Shown here one piece after another: positions 1 to 3,771 of a stretch of 6,255 nucleotides of DNA. Below the pieces are notes generated by a model. It saw only the letters and a program-made list of their open reading frames with translations, did no database searches and was not told where the DNA came from. Position 1 is the stretch's first letter; each line of letters opens with the position of its first letter. Location of the stretch: NCBI GenBank assembly GCA_013361595.1, contig JABFXT010000274.1, positions 1 through 6,255 of the forward strand. The letters are read 5' to 3'. Source of the DNA: Nocardia sp. (GTDB lineage: Bacteria; Actinomycetota; Actinomycetes; Mycobacteriales; Mycobacteriaceae). Both the position numbers and the translations under genes were made by a program.

Positions 1-368
1 AGTCGGCCCGGGAACATTCGGGCCGGCTCCTGGTCCAACTGGCCGGGGTGACCGACCGGAGCGCCGCCGACGCGCTGCGGGGCACGCTTTTTCTGGTGGA
101 CAGCGAAGACCTCGGACCGTCCGACGATCCCGACGAGTTCTACGATCACGAACTCGAGGGTCTGCGGGTGCAGCTCACCGACGGGACCGAGATCGGTACC
201 GTCATCGAGGTGCTGCATTCGGCCGCCGGTGAACTGCTCTCGATCCGGGCCGCCGCGGACGAGCGGGAGATCCTCGTCCCCTTTGTCACCGCCATCGTGC
301 CCACGGTTTCGATCGCCGACCGGCTGATCGTGATCGACCCGCCCGAAGGTCTGCTGGATCCGGAATGA
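1..368 (+). CDS. rimM: Ribosome maturation factor RimM, 3' part (5' end outside the window)
   Basis: RimM binds ribosomal protein S19 in the 30S head and assists late small-subunit and 16S rRNA processing in the cytoplasm. The reading frame is open from the left edge (first full codon at base 3) and ends in TGA at 366-368, giving 121 visible residues of a protein that is usually about 170-180. The first visible residues ([14 protein letters not shown], then [10 protein letters not shown]) match the end of the N-terminal RimM domain. After an acidic linker comes the PRC-barrel domain, starting at FYDHELEGL and including the AAGELL and ILVPFV strands. The protein ends in the typical [10 protein letters not shown] tail. 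A GTG at 48 could be taken for a start, but the homology-like sequence continues upstream of it, so it is internal. The gene lies 13 bases before trmD, the standard rimM-trmD order, and is very likely co-transcribed with it. Identification is by motif recognition; no alignment was run. Confidence 0.95.
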   Translation, partial: SAREHSGRLLVQLAGVTDRSAADALRGTLFLVDSEDLGPSDDPDEFYDHELEGLRVQLTDGTEIGTVIEVLHSAAGELLSIRAAADEREILVPFVTAIVPTVSIADRLIVIDPPEGLLDPE

Positions 369-372
369 GGTG
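367..372 (+). promoter_or_regulatory. Ribosome binding site of trmD
   Basis: The sequence GAGGTG overlaps the rimM stop codon and lies 9 bases before the ATG at 382. It supports that ATG over the in-frame GTG at 370, which sits inside this motif and would have no usable Shine-Dalgarno at normal spacing. Confidence 0.6.
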
Positions 373-381
373 GCCGGCGTC

Positions 382-1068
382 ATGAGGATCGACGTGGTCA
401 GCATCTTCCCGGAATACCTCGACCCGCTGCGCACCGCGCTGCTGGGCAAGGCCATCGACAAGGGCGTCGTCTCGGTGGACGTCCACGATCTGCGGCGCTG
501 GACCCACGATGTCCACAAATCCGTCGACGATTCGCCCTACGGCGGCGGTCCCGGCATGGTGATGAAACCCGTGGTCTGGGGCGACGCGCTCGACGAGGTG
601 TGCCCCGACGACGCGCTGCTCGTGGTGCCCACACCCGCCGGTGTGCCGTTCACCCAGGAGACGGCACAGCGGTGGGCCGGGGAAGATCATCTGGTGTTCG
701 CGTGCGGTCGCTACGAGGGTATCGATCAGCGGGTGTTCGCCGATGCGGCGCGGCGGGTCCGCGTCGAAGAGGTCAGCATCGGCGATTACGTACTGATCGG
801 TGGCGAGGCCGCCGTGCTGGTGATGACCGAGGCCGTCGTCCGGCTGATTCCCGGGGTACTCGGCAACCAGCAGTCGCACGAACAGGATTCGTTCTCCGAC
901 GGGTTGCTCGAAGGCCCCAGCTACACTCGTCCGGTGAACTGGCGGGGACTCGAGGTCCCCCCGATCCTGCTGTCCGGTGACCACGCCCGGATCGCGGCGT
1001 GGCGGCGGGAACAGTCCCTGATCCGCACCCGGGACCGGCGGCCGGATCTGCTGCCCGATACGGACTGA
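382..1068 (+). CDS. trmD: tRNA (guanine(37)-N1)-methyltransferase TrmD
   Basis: TrmD uses S-adenosylmethionine to methylate N1 of G37, next to the anticodon, in tRNAs with G36, which prevents +1 frameshifting. It is a cytoplasmic SPOUT-family enzyme with a trefoil-knot SAM site that works as a homodimer. The 228-residue product is close to the usual family length. Visible motifs are the start [28 protein letters not shown] (50-61), CGRYEGID (108-115), the knot motif [11 protein letters not shown] (132-142), IPGVLGN (156-162), DSF (169-171) and GPSYTRP. Arg154 and Asp169, which match the catalytic residues reported for E. coli TrmD in position and context, are both present, so the enzyme should be active. 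The ATG at 382 was chosen because MRIDVV is the conserved family start and has a good ribosome binding site; a GTG at 370 would only add MAGV. The gene is probably translated from the same message as rimM. The next gene runs in the opposite direction, so this operon appears to end here. Confidence 0.97.
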   Translation: MRIDVVSIFPEYLDPLRTALLGKAIDKGVVSVDVHDLRRWTHDVHKSVDDSPYGGGPGMVMKPVVWGDALDEVCPDDALLVVPTPAGVPFTQETAQRWAGEDHLVFACGRYEGIDQRVFADAARRVRVEEVSIGDYVLIGGEAAVLVMTEAVVRLIPGVLGNQQSHEQDSFSDGLLEGPSYTRPVNWRGLEVPPILLSGDHARIAAWRREQSLIRTRDRRPDLLPDTD

Positions 1069-1110
1069 CCGCCCGGGTCCACCGGTCACCGACTGTGCGG
1101 ATCGCCGGGG

Positions 1111-1965
1111 TCAGGGGATCAGGCCGAGGCGGCGTGCGGTCGCCACCGCTTCTTGCCGGGAACGCGCGTCGAGTTTGCGCATGACACTGCGCAGATAGCT
1201 CTTCACCGTTTCAGGGCCGATCGAAAGCCGGCGCGCTGCTTCCTGATTGGAACAGCCGAGCGCGACCTGCAGCAGGACGTCGATCTCGCGGCGCGCGAGC
1301 CGGGGCGCGTCCGTTGCGGGTTCGCTGTTCAGCGCGTGGTCGAGCCGGACACCCATCTCGCGCAATCTTTCCCGTATCCGCTGGTCGCCGGCCGCGTCCG
1401 CGATCGCGCGCAGCTCCGCCGCGACCGCGCGCAACTCCTCGGCCCTGACGCCGTCGGTGGCGGGGGCGGGTGCGGCGATCTCCAGCAGCCGTAGCCGCCG
1501 GTCCACCTCGTCGCGGACACCGATCTCGGCCGCCAGTCTGCGTCCGGCCTGTACCAGCGCGTCGGCGGTGCGATCACCGATGGGTCCGGCGCCGCGGGTC
1601 GCCGCGTACAGCACGGCACGCGAAGAACCGGAGACCACCACCGGAACCGCGACGACCGATCGGATCCCCTCGCCGAGCACCGGCCCGTCGTAGTGATGGG
1701 TGATCGACAGCGCGTTGCCGTAATCGGAGACCGAGGCGGGCCGGCGGGAGTCGACGACCTGCCCGCCCAGCCCGGACGCCCGGGTGACCGACAGCCCGCG
1801 CAGGCCGTTGGTACGGACGCCGGAGAACTCGGTCAGCCGCAGGGTGCCGGCGTCGACCTCGCCGCCGAACAGCACCGGTACCTCGGCGAGATCCGCCAGC
1901 CGGCGGATCTCGGCGCGCAGCGCGTCGCCGTCGCGGGGCCGCAGCAGTGACGGGGGAGTGGGCAT
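1111..1965 (-). CDS. GAF-LuxR transcriptional regulator, RamA-like
   Basis: This 284-residue DNA-binding regulator has an N-terminal GAF-type sensory domain (about 15-150), including SGVRTNGLRGLSV, GLGGQVVDSRRPASVSDY and IRSVVAVPVVV. A helical Ala/Arg/Glu-rich linker follows (about 150-215). A C-terminal LuxR/FixJ helix-turn-helix lies at 223-283, with the conserved LARREIDVL, NQEAARRLSIG, TVKSYLRSVMRKL and SRQEAV elements. There is no REC phospho-receiver domain, so it probably responds to a ligand or partner. From memory, its length, domain order, GAF core and almost the whole HTH resemble RamA of Corynebacterium glutamicum, a LuxR-type regulator of acetate and central carbon metabolism; this was not aligned. 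The ATG at 1965-1963 has AAGGGG about 9 bases upstream. The gene is divergent from an acyl-CoA synthetase and convergent with trmD. Control of the synthetase, autoregulation and the ligand are all inferred. It may instead be a distant GAF-LuxR paralogue with other targets. Confidence 0.88.
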   Translation of the reverse strand: MPTPPSLLRPRDGDALRAEIRRLADLAEVPVLFGGEVDAGTLRLTEFSGVRTNGLRGLSVTRASGLGGQVVDSRRPASVSDYGNALSITHHYDGPVLGEGIRSVVAVPVVVSGSSRAVLYAATRGAGPIGDRTADALVQAGRRLAAEIGVRDEVDRRLRLLEIAAPAPATDGVRAEELRAVAAELRAIADAAGDQRIRERLREMGVRLDHALNSEPATDAPRLARREIDVLLQVALGCSNQEAARRLSIGPETVKSYLRSVMRKLDARSRQEAVATARRLGLIP

Positions 1966-1973
1966 CGAGTATC

Positions 1974-1989
1974 ACCCCTTTTCGGGGGT
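1974..1989. promoter_or_regulatory. Dyad ACCCC-N6-GGGGT: possible operator or hairpin over a ribosome binding site
   Basis: In the 89-base divergent gap, ACCCC (1974-1978) and GGGGT (1985-1989) form a perfect 5-bp inverted repeat around TTTTCG. Known RamA binding sites in Corynebacterium are short runs of four to six C or G bases flanked by A/T-type bases, often paired, and this element fits that pattern. In the regulator's mRNA the same bases could fold so that the GGGG of its Shine-Dalgarno is paired. G and C runs are common in DNA this GC-rich, so either function is only a proposal. Confidence 0.4.
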
Positions 1990-2013
1990 AGTGCCGGACC
2001 TGGTGTGACCTAC

Positions 2014-2019
2014 ATCCTA
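2014..2019 (-). promoter_or_regulatory. Possible -10 element for the GAF-LuxR regulator
   Basis: Read on the minus strand this is TAGGAT, a good match to the actinobacterial TANNNT -10 pattern. It would place the transcript start near 2007, leaving a leader of about 40 bases that contains the dyad and the ribosome binding site. I see no convincing -35 hexamer at normal spacing, so the call is weak. No clear TANNNT element was found for the divergent synthetase gene. Confidence 0.25.
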
Positions 2020-2041
2020 TGGCAACACCGGCCGGACGACC

Positions 2042-2047
2042 GAGGAG
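2042..2047 (+). promoter_or_regulatory. Ribosome binding site of the acyl-CoA synthetase
   Basis: GAGGAG lies 7 bases before the ATG at 2055. This strong Shine-Dalgarno decides the start in favour of 2055 over the in-frame ATG at 2019, which lacks one and would add twelve residues (MATPAGRPRRCE) unlike the family's N-terminus. Confidence 0.7.
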
Positions 2048-2054
2048 ATGTGAG

Positions 2055-3677
2055 ATGGGCACCGACCCGAACACCCGGGTACGCGAACTGCTGGACTCCT
2101 ACGACCGGCTCGATGCCTGCGCCGCGGAGCTGCTGTGCGATCGGCATCCGGCCGATGCCGTGGCGTTCACCGTGATCGACAGCGATCTGTCGGCTGTCGA
2201 CCTCACCTTCGGCGAATTGCGCGCGCGATCCGAACGTTTCGCCGCCGCTCTGGCCGGGCTCGGTGTGGGCCCCGGTGACCAGGTGGCGACATTGATGGCG
2301 AAATCGGTGGACCTGGTGGTGGTCCTGCTCGGCATCTGGCGGCGCGGTGCCGTGCATGTTCCCCTGTTCACAGCATTCGCCGCGCCCGCCATCGCCTTCC
2401 GGCTGCACGCGTCCGGAGCGTCGGTCGTGATCGCCGACCCGGACCAGGCCGGCAAACTGGCCCCCGGCGGGGATATGCCCGCCGATCCGCCCTGGCGCAC
2501 GATCGTCACCGGCGAAAGCGATATCCCGGATACGTTGCGGATGGACGAGCCGGCGACCGGCGGCGCCGCCGAACCGCCCGCCGCCGTGGGCGGAGACGGG
2601 CTGCTGGTGCAGCTGTTCACCAGTGGAACCACCGGTACGCCGAAGGGGGTGCCGATCCCGGTACGCGCCCTGGCCTCGTTCCACGCCTACCAGGAGTTCG
2701 CGCTCGATGTCCGGCCCGGCGACGTCTTCTGGAACGCCGCCGATCCGGGCTGGGCGTACGGCCTCTACTACGCGATCCTGGGCCCGCTGGTCTCGGGCAC
2801 CCGCAGCCTGCTGCTGCACGCCGGGTTCTCCCCGGCGCTGACCTGGCAGGTGCTGGACAAGTTCGGGGTCACGAATTTCACGGCCGCCCCCACCGTCTAC
2901 CGGGCATTGCGCGCGGCCGAACCGGGCAATCCGGTACGGCTGCGCCGGGCCTCCTCGGCCGGGGAGCCGCTGACCCCCGAGGTGGTGGCCTGGTCGGCCG
3001 AGCATCTCGGGGTCGCGGTACGGGATCACTACGGGCAGACCGAGCACGGCATGGTCATCTGCAATGCCTGGCACGACGACCTCGATACCGCCGCGCCCGC
3101 GGGTTCGATGGGCCGGTCGCTACCCGGATGGGAGTGCACCGTCCTGTCCGATACCGCGGATACCGAAGCACCGGCCGGAGAACTGGGTCGCATCGCCGTC
3201 GATGCCGAGCGCAGCGCCCTGCTCTGGTTCCTGGGCTATCTCGACGCACCGGAGCGGACCGCGCAGCGCTACACCGCCGACGGCCGCTGGTATCTCACCG
3301 GAGACGCCGGATCGCGTGACGTCGACGGGTATTTCCATTTCTCCGCCCGCGACGACGATGTGATCATCATGGCCGGATATCGGATCGGACCGTTCGATGT
3401 CGAGAGTGTGCTGGTACTGCACGACGATGTCGCCGAGGCGGCGGTCGTCGGAATGCCGGACCAGTTGCGCGGGGAAGTGCTCGAGGCATTCGTGGTGCTG
3501 CGTGCCGGGGCGGCCGGGAACGACCGGCTGGAAGCCGAACTACAGACGTTGGTGAAGGAGAAGTTCGCCGCGCACGCGTATCCCCGCCGGGTACATTTCG
3601 TCGCCGCCCTCCCCAAGACACCCAGCGGCAAGGTGCAACGGTTCCTACTGCGACAGCAGGAGCGCGACGCCGGATAG
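2055..3677 (+). CDS. AMP-forming acyl-CoA synthetase, medium-chain (MACS)-like
   Basis: Enzymes of this ANL superfamily activate a carboxylic acid with ATP to an acyl-AMP, then transfer it to coenzyme A; the reaction is cytoplasmic. The product is 540 residues, shorter than true acetyl-CoA synthetase (about 650) and close to the MACS group. Motifs in order are the P-loop FTSGTTGTPKGV (188-199), NAADPGWAYGLYYA (227-240), the YGQTE core (326-330), RWYLTGD (411-417), the hinge region ARDDDVIIMAGYRIGPFDVE (431-450) and PKTPSGK (520-526). Lys526 is the adenylation-catalytic lysine, also the usual site of reversible acylation control in relatives. The residue before QTE is Gly327, where acetyl-CoA synthetases carry a Trp that closes the pocket, so a substrate larger than acetate is likely. 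AGYRIGPFDVE is also typical of medium-chain enzymes. The gene is divergent from a RamA-like regulator and ends at a strong stem-loop, so it is probably monocistronic. The real substrate cannot be read from the sequence; propionate, butyrate, medium-chain or aromatic acids are possible. Confidence 0.9.
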   Translation: MGTDPNTRVRELLDSYDRLDACAAELLCDRHPADAVAFTVIDSDLSAVDLTFGELRARSERFAAALAGLGVGPGDQVATLMAKSVDLVVVLLGIWRRGAVHVPLFTAFAAPAIAFRLHASGASVVIADPDQAGKLAPGGDMPADPPWRTIVTGESDIPDTLRMDEPATGGAAEPPAAVGGDGLLVQLFTSGTTGTPKGVPIPVRALASFHAYQEFALDVRPGDVFWNAADPGWAYGLYYAILGPLVSGTRSLLLHAGFSPALTWQVLDKFGVTNFTAAPTVYRALRAAEPGNPVRLRRASSAGEPLTPEVVAWSAEHLGVAVRDHYGQTEHGMVICNAWHDDLDTAAPAGSMGRSLPGWECTVLSDTADTEAPAGELGRIAVDAERSALLWFLGYLDAPERTAQRYTADGRWYLTGDAGSRDVDGYFHFSARDDDVIIMAGYRIGPFDVESVLVLHDDVAEAAVVGMPDQLRGEVLEAFVVLRAGAAGNDRLEAELQTLVKEKFAAHAYPRRVHFVAALPKTPSGKVQRFLLRQQERDAG

Positions 3678-3685
3678 GCGCGGCG

Positions 3686-3726
3686 CGCACCCGGGCCCGG
3701 CCGAAGTGGGGCCGGGGCCGGGTGCG
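3686..3726 (+). terminator. GC-rich stem-loop terminator after the synthetase gene
   Basis: The arms 3686-3702 and 3710-3726 pair over 17 positions with one G-G mismatch (3695/3717), around the 7-base loop GAAGTGG. The stem begins 9 bases after the stop codon. There is no run of T after it, as is common for actinobacterial terminators. It should separate synthetase transcription from tex, although some readthrough is possible. Confidence 0.7.
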
Positions 3727-3749
3727 GTCCGGCTGTCGCCGGGCGACTG

Positions 3750-3755
3750 TAGTGT
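3750..3755 (+). promoter_or_regulatory. Possible -10 element for tex
   Basis: TAGTGT fits the TANNNT -10 pattern and lies after the terminator. It would start transcription at about 3762-3763, next to an in-frame GTG, which would give a leaderless or nearly leaderless message. No clear -35 element is visible. The only other structure in this gap is a small dyad, GTCGC/GCGAC (3735-3747). Confidence 0.3.
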
Positions 3756-3757
3756 GC

Positions 3758-3765
3758 GGGAGGTG
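3758..3765 (+). promoter_or_regulatory. Ribosome binding site deciding the tex start
   Basis: GGGAGGTG lies 6 bases before the GTG at 3772 and supports that codon. The alternative GTG at 3763 is inside this motif and could be used only on a leaderless message. Confidence 0.55.
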
Positions 3766-3771
3766 ACGACA

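Noticed and set aside
48..368. GTG at 48 as the start of a short gene
   Set aside because: RimM-like sequence continues in frame to the left edge, so this is an internal valine codon of a truncated rimM.
286..1089. 267-codon open frame on the minus strand opposite trmD
   Set aside because: It lies fully antisense to a confidently identified gene. Its product is a Gly/His/Asp/Arg-rich sequence without a recognisable domain, as expected from third-position GC bias.
1069..1110. Bidirectional terminator between trmD and the regulator
   Set aside because: Only short palindromes such as CCCGGG and ACCGGT are present; no stem of convincing length was found.
1105..1118. Two G4 runs near the 3' end of the regulator gene, resembling RamA-type boxes
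   Set aside because: Such runs are expected by chance in this GC-rich DNA, and the position at the 3' end of converging genes makes a regulatory role unlikely.
1247..1693. 148-codon plus-strand open frame within the regulator gene
   Set aside because: Ser/Arg/Ala-rich shadow of the LuxR regulator, which has complete GAF and HTH domains on the other strand.
2010..3074. 354-codon open frame on the minus strand opposite the synthetase
   Set aside because: Antisense to an intact enzyme gene with all its motifs; the translated sequence is low complexity with no family signature.
3735..3747. Small GTCGC/GCGAC dyad upstream of tex
   Set aside because: Only 5 bp with a 3-base loop; too short to claim as an operator or terminator in this base composition.
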